Source: CAWVWF01 sp963933885 (lineage in GTDB: Bacteria > Bacteroidota > Bacteroidia > Flavobacteriales_C > GCA-002722245). From it: a stretch of 18,859 bases of DNA. Every line of letters starts with the position of its first letter. Position 1 is the stretch's first letter. The translations under genes and the position numbers were made by a program. The DNA lies in assembly GCA_963933885.1 (NCBI GenBank), contig CAWVWF010000048.1:1-18859 (forward strand), in the 5' to 3' direction. Of the stretch, positions 1 to 8,059 are shown piece by piece. The notes below the pieces were generated by a model. It was not told where the DNA came from, did no database searches, and saw only the letters and a list, made by a program, of their open reading frames with translations.

Positions 1-1869
1 GAAGTGAATAAAAAACTAAAAGATTTAAATGATTCCTTAGAGCTTTCTCTTCACCAAAGATCTAAGCATATAGTCGAATTAGCTAAACTTCCTGAATTAA
101 ATCCAAAGCCTGTTTTAAGGTTTTCAACAGAGAAACATCTACTCTATGCAAACCCGATAGGAATTACCTTACATAGAGACATACTTGCTAATAAACAAGC
201 ACTTATTGACCTTAACGAAAGTTTAATTAAATCATTAAAAAATAAAGGTAACACTGAAGTTAGGTTGTATGTAAATTCGGAAATATACACCCTAACCCTA
301 TGTCCTTTTATTAAGGCTAATTGTATTAACGTATACGCAGTAAATGATACAGAAAGATTAAGAACTAGAGAATTATTAATAGAATCAAAAGAAACAGCAG
401 AAAACTCATTAAAAGTAAAAGAGGAGTTCCTTGCCAATATGAGTCATGAAATTAGAACTCCTATGAATGCAATCGTTGGACTTTCTGGCTTATTAGCATC
501 TTCAACTTTAGATACAGAACAAACCAAGTTTAATGATAATATTAGAAAGTCAGCACAGAACTTACTTGTTATCATTAATGACATCCTAGATTTCAGTAAA
601 CTTGAATCTGGGAACATGGAAATAGAACATGTTAGTTTTTCACCACGTGAATTACTAAATCAATTATATTCGATATTAAAATTTAAAGCAGAAGAAAAAT
701 CATTATTGTTACTAAACAAAATAGACGATAATTTACCAGATCAATTACTCGGAGATCACTTTAGAATTAATCAGGTTTTAATTAACCTTGTTTCAAATGC
801 TATTAAGTTCACAAAAAAAGGACATGTAAATATTCATTCAACCTATCACGAAGGCTTTCTAATTATAAGTATTGAAGATTCTGGTTGTGGTATCTCAAAA
901 AATGACCAACGCTTAATATTTGAAAGTTTTAAACAAGCTCAAAATACAATTTCAAAATCTAGTGAAGGGACAGGGCTAGGATTAACAATAACAAGAAACT
1001 TAGTTGGACTAATGAATGGTCATATATCTGTAAGTAGTACTGTAAACCAAGGATCTACATTCATAGTCAAGATTCCTTTAATTAAAACTGATATACCCTC
1101 TGTTACTCTAAACATTCTTAATGACACCTCAGCCAATATTTCAAAAACCACAAAAACCTTCAAGGTTTTATTAGTTGAAGACAATGAAATCAACTCTTTT
1201 ATGGCTACAAGTTTATTAAGTAGATGGAATCTAGAAATTGTAGCCGTTCAAAATGGTTTGCAAGCTGTAAATAAAGTGGCTGAAGAATTATTTGATGTCA
1301 TTTTAATGGACATGCAAATGCCTATAATGAACGGACTCGAAGCTACTAAGAGAATTAGAGAGGAGCTAAAAAATAAAACCCCAATAATTGCATTAACAGC
1401 AAATGCAATTAAAGGTGAAAAAGAGAAATGCATAAATGCAGGAATGAACGACTACCTTTCCAAACCATTTAATCCAAATATTTTATATGCAAAAATGCTT
1501 GATTTAGTAACTAATACTAAAAATTCTGAATCATTTTTCACAAGTGAAAAAATCAATAATTTGTCTAATGTAAATGACTCGTTAATAAAAAAATTATTGG
1601 GTATATTTTTATCTACTTACGACAAAGAAATAGATGAATTCACAACTCTAATGAATCAAGAAAATTATATTGATTTAGGAAGAATCGCTCATAAGATGAA
1701 ACCTTCTATAGATTATTTGGCAGTGAATAAATTGGGAGTTTTAGTAAGAGAGGTTGAAGAGTCAGGTAAGAGAAATATAAATGCAAAAGAATTATACCTA
1801 GAATTTCTAGACAGCATGAGTATTCTTGAATCAGAAATTAGAAAATTTCATGATACTCAATTTTTATAA
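1..1869 (+). CDS. Hybrid sensor histidine kinase with receiver and HPt domains (5'-truncated by window edge)
   Basis: Cytoplasmic multistep phosphorelay kinase. The frame is open through base 1 and the first possible start (GTG at 4) has no room for a ribosome site, so the true N-terminus probably lies outside the window. Counting from that GTG: a PAS-like segment at about 29-115 (with PELNPKPVLRF), then a helical linker and HisKA with phospho-accepting H148 (NMSHEIRTP). The HATPase follows with N-box N265, G1 box DSGCG 292-296 and G2 box GTGLGL 322-327. The receiver has acidic E392/D393, phospho-acceptor D436 (LMDMQMP), T465 and K487. The C-terminal HPt domain has H563 in AHKMKPS. No transmembrane segment is visible, so the signal is probably cytosolic or enters through missing N-terminal domains. 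No DNA-binding output is fused. All catalytic residues are present. The domain calls are firm; the signal sensed and the partner regulator are unknown. Confidence 0.93.
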   Translation, partial: EVNKKLKDLNDSLELSLHQRSKHIVELAKLPELNPKPVLRFSTEKHLLYANPIGITLHRDILANKQALIDLNESLIKSLKNKGNTEVRLYVNSEIYTLTLCPFIKANCINVYAVNDTERLRTRELLIESKETAENSLKVKEEFLANMSHEIRTPMNAIVGLSGLLASSTLDTEQTKFNDNIRKSAQNLLVIINDILDFSKLESGNMEIEHVSFSPRELLNQLYSILKFKAEEKSLLLLNKIDDNLPDQLLGDHFRINQVLINLVSNAIKFTKKGHVNIHSTYHEGFLIISIEDSGCGISKNDQRLIFESFKQAQNTISKSSEGTGLGLTITRNLVGLMNGHISVSSTVNQGSTFIVKIPLIKTDIPSVTLNILNDTSANISKTTKTFKVLLVEDNEINSFMATSLLSRWNLEIVAVQNGLQAVNKVAEELFDVILMDMQMPIMNGLEATKRIREELKNKTPIIALTANAIKGEKEKCINAGMNDYLSKPFNPNILYAKMLDLVTNTKNSESFFTSEKINNLSNVNDSLIKKLLGIFLSTYDKEIDEFTTLMNQENYIDLGRIAHKMKPSIDYLAVNKLGVLVREVEESGKRNINAKELYLEFLDSMSILESEIRKFHDTQFL

Positions 1870-2128
1870 AACGACTATGAATTATTTGGTGACTGTCACC
1901 AAAATAAAGTCATTCATATATCCAATGTTTATTACGTATTTGAGGATAATTACTGTTCAGGAATCATGGGTTTTCGGAACAGCTTTTCTATTCATTTTTC
2001 TATTGAATTAGTAGCGTGAGGGAGATTGAATTCGTTTAAACCACTTAAAAATGGTTGTAACATCATCATCTGAAGAGCGTTCTAATATCTTCATAATCGA
2101 ACATTACTAAGTGGGAATAATAATTATA
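1870..2128. other. Convergent intergenic spacer with palindrome
   Basis: This 259-bp spacer separates the 3' ends of the convergent kinase and receptor genes. It contains the 19-bp perfect palindrome at 1885-1903, listed separately, and a small imperfect hairpin around 2039-2056 (AACCA...TGGTT). No U-tract terminator is obvious on either strand. A short open frame of about 60 codons runs through it from inside the kinase gene, but its peptide resembles nothing I recognise and I do not call it a gene. Confidence 0.5.
1885..1903. repeat. Perfect palindrome, 9-bp arms around one base
   Basis: TTTGGTGAC-T-GTCACCAAA is a perfect inverted repeat 16 bp after the kinase stop codon. In RNA it would form an 8-bp stem with a CTG loop. 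It is not followed by a T-run on either strand, so it is a poor intrinsic terminator. It could be a protein-binding site, a REP-like unit or a mobile-element end. Confidence 0.7.
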
Positions 2129-4516
2129 TCAAAAGTCGATTTTGTAATAAAATATTGGGAAGAACCCTAGTTGATATTCATCAATGTATTGAGCATCCTC
2201 CGTCCCAATTGCTGGGATATATGTTTTTTTCAATACGTTTTGAATACCAGCAACATTTACAATATCCAAAGCAAATTCGTGTGTTACTTTTTTCTTGTTC
2301 ACTTTATAACTCACTTTTAAATCCGCTCTAAAATAATCCTTAAACTGTTGTTCGTTAGCTCGGGATAAATCCTCTACTAAATACTCCGCTGAGTTGGATG
2401 CGGTAGAATCTGGAGCAGTATAACGTTTTCCTCCAGCGTATGTGATTTTGGTACCGATTCCCAAAGTTTTGTTTTTCTTTTTTCCGAGCTTCCATTCTTT
2501 TCCAACTAATAAGTTACCTGTGTAGTTACTATTGAAAGCTGTGTTTCTTAAAATATCATCACTTCCTTTGTATTTGGAATCGTAAATAGATAGTGTTGTA
2601 AGCAAGAAGAAACTCTTGTTGAAAAACTTCTCAAACGTTATTTCAAAACCATAATTATACCCTGTACCAGTGTTCTCTAACTCTGGTGGGTAAGCAAATC
2701 TATAAGTAGATCCAAAGTTAATCATAGAGTATCCAGTAGCAGTATCCTTGTAAACTGGAATGTTCGTTAGGTTTTGGTAATACACTTCCGTTTTAATTCT
2801 AGATGTTTTGTTAACCGCCACATTATAGCCTAAAACGAAATGATCACTTTTAGTAAAACCTAAATCTTGGTTGTGTCTTCCAACTTCACCGTTGGCATTT
2901 TCAAACTCTTGGAAGTAAAAATAAGTAGGTTGAATTTGGCTGTGTTTTCCATACCCAAAACTCAAGTCTTGCTTGTTCGTTAATTTATACTTTAAACCAG
3001 CTCTAGGCTCTACAGCATAGGAATTATTAAGTGTATACAATTGAGCGTTAACTCCTATATTAAATACCAATTTCTTATTGGCTTTGTACTTCCACTGAGA
3101 ATACCCTCTTACCAAACCTGCTTGGTTCGCAAAATCGATAAACGTAGTTTGAACGCCAGCTACGTCAAATTCATAATTAAACATATCATAGCTATAATGC
3201 GTATAGCTCAACCCTGATTTTAAACTGTTTTTCGAATTCCACTTGTATGTTAAGTCGGTATTAAAAGAAATTCTATTCTCCTTTACACTATATCTAGTAA
3301 TGGTAAACGTATCTGTTTTCACATAATTAATATCCCGCAATACCTTAATGTGACGGGATGCAGCTTCACTCGTTGTTGCCGCTACTGTAGCACTAAACAA
3401 CGTTTTCTTATTAATGGATTTCTTGTATGTGGCACCAACAACACCCATGTTGGTTTCAAACAACTGGTCACGGTCGCTTAGTCCATATAAATCTTCTGAT
3501 CTTACTGTGTCGTTGCTTACAATAATATCGATGTTACTTTTTCCTCCCATTCCAAAAAAGGAAATGTTCGCATGATTTTTTAAAGGGAAATTCAATTTAA
3601 AAGATCCATCCATAAATCGTGGAATCGCATCCAAACCAATGTTAATTCCAGCAAAATCAAACAATTCAAAAGTGGAATACCTAAAGTTTACTAAGTAACT
3701 CGCTTTTGAAGAATCACTGAAAGGTCCTTCAGCGCTAAACTCTGTCCCTAATAATCCTAACAATCCAGTAAACTCATGTTTTTCGTTGTTTCCATTTCTG
3801 AATTTTATATCAAAAACACCCGACGTTGCATTTCCATATTCTGCTGGAAAAGCACCCGTAAAGAAATCTGATTTCGCCAGCATTGTATTGTTGATAATAG
3901 CTACAGATCCTCCATTTGTTCCTGCAATTGCAAAATGATTTGGATTAGGAATATCCACACCTTCTACTCTCCACAAAACTCCTACTGGTGTATTTCCTCT
4001 GACAACAATATCATTTCGAGAATCATCAGCCCCTTGGGCCCCAGCAAAGTTGGAAGCAGCACGAGCAGGATCAGATCTACTTCCGGCATAACGCTTCGTT
4101 TCTTCTACATTAAAAGTACGAGCACTAACGGTTGCCATTTGATTATTTGTTTCATCCTTGCTTGAAATTGTAATTTCTACAGCACCTAGTCCAACAGTGC
4201 TTTCTTCTAGTTCAATATCCAAAATCGTTTCCTTTCCTGCATCTACAATTACGTTAGGAATATCAATGGTTTGAAAGCCAGTATATGAAATGACCAACGT
4301 ATATTTTCCAAAGGGAATATTTTCAATTTTATAATAACCATTTACATCAGTTGTTACACCTTTTTCTTCTGTTAAGGCACCTCCTTTGATAATTATCATC
4401 GAACCAATTAAAGGGTATTGGGTTTCTCCATCTACAACCTTTCCTCTTACGGTTTGAGTTTGTGCGTTCAACAGTACAGTTCCTAAAAGGAATATGGTAA
4501 AAAGTAAATTTTTCAT
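2129..4516 (-). CDS. TonB-dependent outer-membrane receptor with carboxypeptidase-regulatory-like N-terminal domain
   Basis: Outer-membrane active transporter, energised by TonB-ExbBD, for an unknown ligand. The 795 residues start with a signal peptide (MKNLLFTIFLLGTVLLNAQ, about 1-19). A CarboxypepD_reg-like beta-sandwich follows at about 22-110 (VRGKVVDGETQYPLIGS, then DVNGYYKIENIPFGKYTL). The plug domain is at about 130-230 (RNDIVVRGNTPVGVLWRVEG, AEYGNATSGVFDI). The rest is a long beta-barrel with alternating aromatic strands ending in a terminal Phe (YYKIDF), as usual for Bam-inserted barrels. There is no SusD-like lipoprotein, glycanase, siderophore gene or Fur-like box beside it, so neither polysaccharide nor iron uptake can be assigned. 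It appears to be transcribed alone; the lipoprotein gene upstream ends 420 bp away. No convincing Bacteroidota -33/-7 promoter was identified by eye. Confidence 0.95.
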   Translation of the reverse strand: MKNLLFTIFLLGTVLLNAQTQTVRGKVVDGETQYPLIGSMIIIKGGALTEEKGVTTDVNGYYKIENIPFGKYTLVISYTGFQTIDIPNVIVDAGKETILDIELEESTVGLGAVEITISSKDETNNQMATVSARTFNVEETKRYAGSRSDPARAASNFAGAQGADDSRNDIVVRGNTPVGVLWRVEGVDIPNPNHFAIAGTNGGSVAIINNTMLAKSDFFTGAFPAEYGNATSGVFDIKFRNGNNEKHEFTGLLGLLGTEFSAEGPFSDSSKASYLVNFRYSTFELFDFAGINIGLDAIPRFMDGSFKLNFPLKNHANISFFGMGGKSNIDIIVSNDTVRSEDLYGLSDRDQLFETNMGVVGATYKKSINKKTLFSATVAATTSEAASRHIKVLRDINYVKTDTFTITRYSVKENRISFNTDLTYKWNSKNSLKSGLSYTHYSYDMFNYEFDVAGVQTTFIDFANQAGLVRGYSQWKYKANKKLVFNIGVNAQLYTLNNSYAVEPRAGLKYKLTNKQDLSFGYGKHSQIQPTYFYFQEFENANGEVGRHNQDLGFTKSDHFVLGYNVAVNKTSRIKTEVYYQNLTNIPVYKDTATGYSMINFGSTYRFAYPPELENTGTGYNYGFEITFEKFFNKSFFLLTTLSIYDSKYKGSDDILRNTAFNSNYTGNLLVGKEWKLGKKKNKTLGIGTKITYAGGKRYTAPDSTASNSAEYLVEDLSRANEQQFKDYFRADLKVSYKVNKKKVTHEFALDIVNVAGIQNVLKKTYIPAIGTEDAQYIDEYQLGFFPIFYYKIDF

Positions 4517-4936
4517 CCGATTTTCGTTTAAATCAAGCTGTAAATTTACAACATTAAAAAGGGAATTTAGCCAAAAAATATTGGGTTATTTTTAATGATA
4601 AGTAAATTTTAACACCCCATTTATGATCCAGAGAGGATCCAAAATAGGAATCAATATAGTCACTCCGATTTACTGGTAAGTATGAATTAATTTTGATCCA
4701 CGTTTCCAATGTTGTTGAACGATTATTAAGGCTGTAAAACATATGGGTTACAATTCTCTTATTTAAATTGTAGTTAAAATATTTGTTTGATTTGAGGTGC
4801 TACTCATCGCTTAGTCCTTCGACTCCGCTCAGGATGACAACAAAAAATAGGACGTTAAAATAAATTAGGTAATGCTTCCTTTAAACAGAATAGTGAAGTA
4901 ATTATGGATATACATTTTGATTACTAAATCGAGTTT
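4517..4936. other. Intergenic region with short dispersed-type repeat and a possible decayed reading frame
   Basis: This 420-bp stretch lies between the lipoprotein gene and the TonB receptor gene, both on the minus strand. It holds the short repeat at 4815-4839, listed separately. It also holds a minus-strand frame open from about 4797 to a stop at 4554-4556, with its first ATG at 4740-4742. The frame's peptide (for example SLDHKWGVKIYLSLKI) has beta-strand-like composition but matches no family I know. The promoter of the receptor gene must lie in this interval. No strong terminator is seen. Confidence 0.4.
4815..4839. repeat. Short dispersed-type intergenic repeat (CGACTCCGCTCAGGATGAC core)
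   Basis: The core CGACTCCGCTCAGGATGAC is preceded by TCCTT and is much richer in GC than the surrounding AT-rich spacer. I remember near-identical strings as frequent intergenic repeats in Bacteroidota and some other bacteria; this is recollection, not a search. It shows partial inverted symmetry (CCT...AGG with an inner imperfect match). Only one copy is present in this window. Confidence 0.5.
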
Positions 4937-5635
4937 TTAAGGGCAACTAAATTCTTTTTTTTGTTCTTCTAGGAGCTCATAAAAAATAGATTTCGATAAT
5001 TTTTCAAAGTGTTTGTCTGACGGGAAATTTGAGAAGTTAGTCATCAGTTTCTTAGTTGTGAAAGAATAGTATGTTCCAATTAAATATCCACTGTAAAACC
5101 AGTCTTTACTATGGTAATCTAAATTAAATCTACGGAATTTCTTGAGTAAATTAGACTTAGTAGCTCGTTCTATAAATCGAAGGATATACTTGTTTTCATA
5201 GTTGTCCTTATATTCAATTACAAGTGTTCCTTTTGTTCCGATTACTTTGATCCGATGGTAATACTCTCTAGATTCACCAGAAGTCATTCGTTCAAAAAAG
5301 ATAAGCTCTTGAGTATTTCCAATTTTATCAGAAAACTCTGGACACTTTAAATGAACGGAGTCTAGTACGGACAATTCACAGTGGATGTGGGTTTTATAAT
5401 ATACATCCGTCTTAATCATCGATACAGGGAAATCGAACTGTCCTTTTGATGTTGCTGAATCTGCAGTCTTAATTCGTTGTCCTACAATTGATAAAGTATC
5501 TCTCCAGCGTTGATGAGGGAATTTATTGTTGATTTCATGAAACGCAACTGAGTTTTTAACTGGTATTTTAAGTTGCTTTGAAGAGCTACAGGATACAAAT
5601 AGACTCGTTAAAATAATGAAGAAAAGTAATTTCAT
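4937..5635 (-). CDS. Predicted lipoprotein of unknown function
   Basis: A 232-residue exported protein that I do not recognise. A hydrophobic signal sequence ends in a lipobox-like SLFVSC with Cys16 as the predicted lipidated residue, followed by SSSKQ. There is no acidic lysine-containing surface-export signal right after the Cys, so periplasmic-facing anchoring is as likely as surface display. The mature part is mixed polar/beta with many Tyr, Lys and Phe (for example DNYENKYILRF) and no catalytic motif I can name. Its ATG follows the arfB stop codon after only 3 bp, so the two genes are almost certainly co-transcribed and may be translationally coupled. That pairing does not by itself suggest a shared function. 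No terminator is obvious downstream. Confidence 0.8.
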   Translation of the reverse strand: MKLLFFIILTSLFVSCSSSKQLKIPVKNSVAFHEINNKFPHQRWRDTLSIVGQRIKTADSATSKGQFDFPVSMIKTDVYYKTHIHCELSVLDSVHLKCPEFSDKIGNTQELIFFERMTSGESREYYHRIKVIGTKGTLVIEYKDNYENKYILRFIERATKSNLLKKFRRFNLDYHSKDWFYSGYLIGTYYSFTTKKLMTNFSNFPSDKHFEKLSKSIFYELLEEQKKEFSCP

Positions 5636-5638
5636 AGA

Positions 5639-6043
5639 TTAATCTAATCTTGGTTTCTGTCTCAATGATTTCAGCTTTCCTCTTTGTTGCTTAGCATCCT
5701 TTTTACGCTTCTTAGATCCTTTACTTGGTTTGGTGGCGATTCGCCTTTTTTGAACAACCAAACCTGCTTCTAGAATTTCAAAAAACCGTTTGATAACCTT
5801 GTCTTTATTCTGAAACTGACTCTTACTATCGTCGCAAGCAATACTTAAAATTCCAGCACTTGTTAAACGCGTAGAAATAGATTTAAGTAACAATCGCTTG
5901 TCTCGTGAATTTAAACCTTCAGAACCTTTCAAATCAAACGACAGCACAACTTTAGAAGAAACCTTATTTACATGTTGCCCACCAGCACCAGAGCTTCTGA
6001 TTGCTTTAAATGTGAGTTCATTAATTAAGATTGATTTGTCCAT
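5639..6043 (-). CDS. arfB: Alternative ribosome-rescue factor ArfB (peptidyl-tRNA hydrolase, YaeJ family)
   Basis: Cytoplasmic enzyme that enters ribosomes stalled on non-stop mRNA and hydrolyses peptidyl-tRNA, releasing the nascent chain. Its 134 residues match the usual ArfB length (about 140). The release-factor-type catalytic loop is visible as SSGAGGQHVNKVSSKV, with GGQ at residues 21-23. The protein lacks the codon-recognition domains of true release factors. The C-terminal third (about 98-134) is the expected strongly basic tail (KKRKKDAKQQRGK) that occupies the mRNA entry channel. Met1 fits the family start. The gene is first in a two-gene minus-strand unit with the lipoprotein gene 3 bp downstream, and it is divergent from creD across a spacer holding a MITE-like inverted repeat. 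Confidence 0.95.
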   Translation of the reverse strand: MDKSILINELTFKAIRSSGAGGQHVNKVSSKVVLSFDLKGSEGLNSRDKRLLLKSISTRLTSAGILSIACDDSKSQFQNKDKVIKRFFEILEAGLVVQKRRIATKPSKGSKKRKKDAKQQRGKLKSLRQKPRLD

Positions 6044-6387
6044 CTGTAATAGTATAGCTCTAAAATACTAAAAGAGGATTAAATAAACTCAATGAAAAAT
6101 TCTAGTTGGAAAAAATGTTTGTAGGGGTGCCTCTGTGGGTACCCGAAACCCAGTACGTCCTGAAACTAAAAAATAATTATAAATGAAGGTAATAGTTTGG
6201 ATTATTTACAATTACTCTACTGTGTGGTGGGTACCCACAAGAGGCACCCCTACATATACGAGTTTGAGTATTTATTCCAACCCACAAGTTTATCACTTTT
6301 TAACACTTAATCAGGCACTGCATACAGATAATAAAGCGTTGCCCTTCAGCAAAAACAAATAACTCATTTTTACAAAAAACAAACGCA
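6044..6387. other. Divergent arfB-creD promoter region containing a MITE-like element
   Basis: This 344-bp spacer must hold the promoters of both arfB (minus) and creD (plus). Bases 6120-6254 are an inverted-repeat element, listed separately, which leaves about 76 bp on the arfB side and 133 bp on the creD side for promoter sequence. No clear Bacteroidota -33/-7 pair could be assigned by eye. No reading frame of note. Confidence 0.5.
6120..6254. repeat. MITE-like element: long near-perfect terminal inverted repeats
   Basis: The left arm at 6120-6144 (starting TGTAGGGGTGCC and ending GGGTACCC) is repeated in inverse orientation at 6229-6254. The two differ only by one extra T in the right arm, so 25 of 26 positions match. 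The 84-bp spacer is AT-rich and non-coding. Each arm ends in the self-palindrome GGGTACCC. The arms are GC-rich against their surroundings. No transposase is present, so this would be a non-autonomous element. No clear target-site duplication is visible at the borders. Confidence 0.75.
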
Positions 6388-7707
6388 ATGAAAAACTTAA
6401 AAAGCAACATTTATCTAAAAATTGGAATTATAACCGTTTTGGTAATGTTCCTATTAATTCCAACAGCAATGGTTGAAGGGATTATTAAAGAGCGATCACG
6501 AGTCCAAAGAAACACCATTAATGAAGTAAGTGAAAAATGGGGGCAAGGGCAAACAATTACAGGTCCTTATATTTCTATCCCGTTTGATAATTATGTAGAA
6601 AATTACTCTAAAAAAGATTCTGCATTTATAACAACTAAACATACAAAGTGGTTAAATGTCCTTCCAGAAAAACTAGATATTACTGGTGCAATTTTACCAG
6701 AGAAAAGATATAGGGGGATATATGAAGTTGTAGTCTATGAATCGGATTTAACGCTAAGTGGAACTTTCAATTCAATAGATTTAAAGCAATTTGATATTGA
6801 TCCAAAAGATGTTCATTTCGAAAAGGCAAAACTAAACGTTGGAATTACAGATTTGAAAGGAATAGAAAAACAGATTAAATTAAACTGGAATGACACGAGT
6901 GTTTTCTTTAATTCAGGAACAACAACGAATGACATTACTGGAGTTGGTATTAATACTATAGTTCCAATTAAGAATGCATCATCAGTTCATAAATTTGATA
7001 TGAAAATAGACATCAAAGGAAGTCAGTATTTATATTTCACGCCACTTGGTAAAACAACCAATGTCACTTTAAATTCCAATTGGAAAACACCAAGTTTTAC
7101 AGGTAATTACTTACCAGATTCAAGAGCAGTTTCCGAAGAAGGTTTTACTGCTAATTGGGAAGTATTACACTTAAATAGGAAGTATCCTCAGGCATGGGTG
7201 AACTCAAAATTTGATGTTCAGTCTAGTGGATTTGGAACTGATTTATTGTTGCCTGTAGATAACTACAAAAAATCAATAAGAGTTGCCAAGTATGCAGTTC
7301 TGTTTATAGTATTAACCTTTTTAGTATTCTTCTTTGTAGAGACTTTAAACAAAGTATTCATTCACCCAATTCAGTATTTATTAGTGGGTATAGCCTTAAT
7401 TGTATTTTATGTTTTATTGATCTCATTTAGTGAACACATGCTTTACAATACAGCATACATATTAGCATCAGCTTTAACACTTTCGTTGGTCTCGGGATAT
7501 ACATCAGCAATTCTGAAATCTAAAGAATTAGGAGGAATGATCTTGGGAATCTTAACGATTTTGTATTCCTTTATTTTTGTAATTATTCAATTAGAAGATT
7601 ATGCATTGTTAATTGGAAGTTTAGGAGTATTTGTGATTTTGATGGTTGTAATGTACTTCTCCAGAAAAATAGATTGGTACAATTTGAAATTAGGTAAAGA
7701 AGATTAA
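6388..7707 (+). CDS. creD: CreD-family inner-membrane protein
   Basis: Inner-membrane protein of the CreD family (450 aa in E. coli, 439 here). In enterobacteria and Stenotrophomonas it belongs to the CreBC regulon and affects envelope integrity and beta-lactam or colicin response; its biochemical activity is unknown. The N-terminus has one membrane helix (about 10-30) followed by the family signature LIPTAMVEGIIKERSRVQR and SEKWGQGQTITGPYISIPF. A large periplasmic beta-rich domain (about 40-295) comes next, then a multi-helix C-terminal membrane part from about residue 300 with FSEHMLYNTAYI and the conserved QLEDYALLIGSLGVF. It ends in the typical RKIDWY motif. No creB/creC pair or winged-helix regulator lies beside it here. 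It is monocistronic, with an intrinsic terminator 22 bp after its stop. Confidence 0.94.
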   Translation: MKNLKSNIYLKIGIITVLVMFLLIPTAMVEGIIKERSRVQRNTINEVSEKWGQGQTITGPYISIPFDNYVENYSKKDSAFITTKHTKWLNVLPEKLDITGAILPEKRYRGIYEVVVYESDLTLSGTFNSIDLKQFDIDPKDVHFEKAKLNVGITDLKGIEKQIKLNWNDTSVFFNSGTTTNDITGVGINTIVPIKNASSVHKFDMKIDIKGSQYLYFTPLGKTTNVTLNSNWKTPSFTGNYLPDSRAVSEEGFTANWEVLHLNRKYPQAWVNSKFDVQSSGFGTDLLLPVDNYKKSIRVAKYAVLFIVLTFLVFFFVETLNKVFIHPIQYLLVGIALIVFYVLLISFSEHMLYNTAYILASALTLSLVSGYTSAILKSKELGGMILGILTILYSFIFVIIQLEDYALLIGSLGVFVILMVVMYFSRKIDWYNLKLGKED

Positions 7708-7728
7708 TTTATTTTCATGAACAAATAG

Positions 7729-7760
7729 AAAAGTCTCAGAGTAATCTGGGACTTTTTTGT
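7729..7760 (+). terminator. Rho-independent terminator of creD
   Basis: AAAAGTCTCAGA-GTAA-TCTGGGACTTTT forms a 12-bp stem with one T-G wobble and a GTAA tetraloop, followed by TTGTTTTT. It starts 22 bp after the creD stop codon. The A-rich 5' arm would allow some function on the minus strand too. Confidence 0.88.
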
Positions 7761-7849
7761 TTTTGAAAAAACTGTGTTTGGGCGGGCAGAAGGACCGCCG
7801 ATACGGTTTTTAATCGTAAATCAATTCCTGTCCCCATTTAATTAGTAAG

Positions 7850-7979
7850 CTGGCGCAAGGCTGTGCCTTGTGTCCCACACAGTAACCACAATTGATCACT
7901 TTGATCTTCCTTCCCACTTAAGGCACAGCCTTGCTAAGGGAAAATCACAAGTTACGCTCCGCTAAACTTGCGCTAGCGG
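7850..7979. repeat. Nested inverted repeats (REP/MITE-like cluster)
   Basis: Three inverted pairs are packed together. GCAAGGCTGTGCCTT (7855-7869) is perfectly matched by its inverse at 7920-7934, across a 50-bp spacer. Outside it, GCTGGCGCAAG (7850 onward) pairs with CTTGCGCTAGC near 7967-7977 with one mismatch. CCGCTA (7959-7964) pairs with TAGCGG (7974-7979) as a small hairpin with a 9-nt loop. The block is GC-rich in an AT-rich genome and non-coding, which suggests a palindromic dispersed element, partly decayed. Whether it is multicopy cannot be seen here. Confidence 0.65.
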
Positions 7980-8059
7980 GGGGTAATCCACTTAGAAGAT
8001 TTTTATTAAATAACTGTAGTTTAATTTTTGTTTTCCCCTGGCAGGGCTGGAGCAAAAAT

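Noticed and set aside
1826..2011. 61-codon plus-strand frame bridging the kinase end and the spacer
   Set aside because: It overlaps the kinase gene, runs through the palindrome and its peptide resembles no protein family.
2129..4516. SusC-type polysaccharide utilisation locus
   Set aside because: No SusD-like lipoprotein, glycoside hydrolase or SusC-specific features are adjacent; a generic TonB receptor is the safer call.
7778..8040. Hairpin-rich region tested as tRNA or known riboswitch
   Set aside because: No cloverleaf, CCA end, T-loop or recognisable aptamer core; inverted-repeat elements explain the structure.
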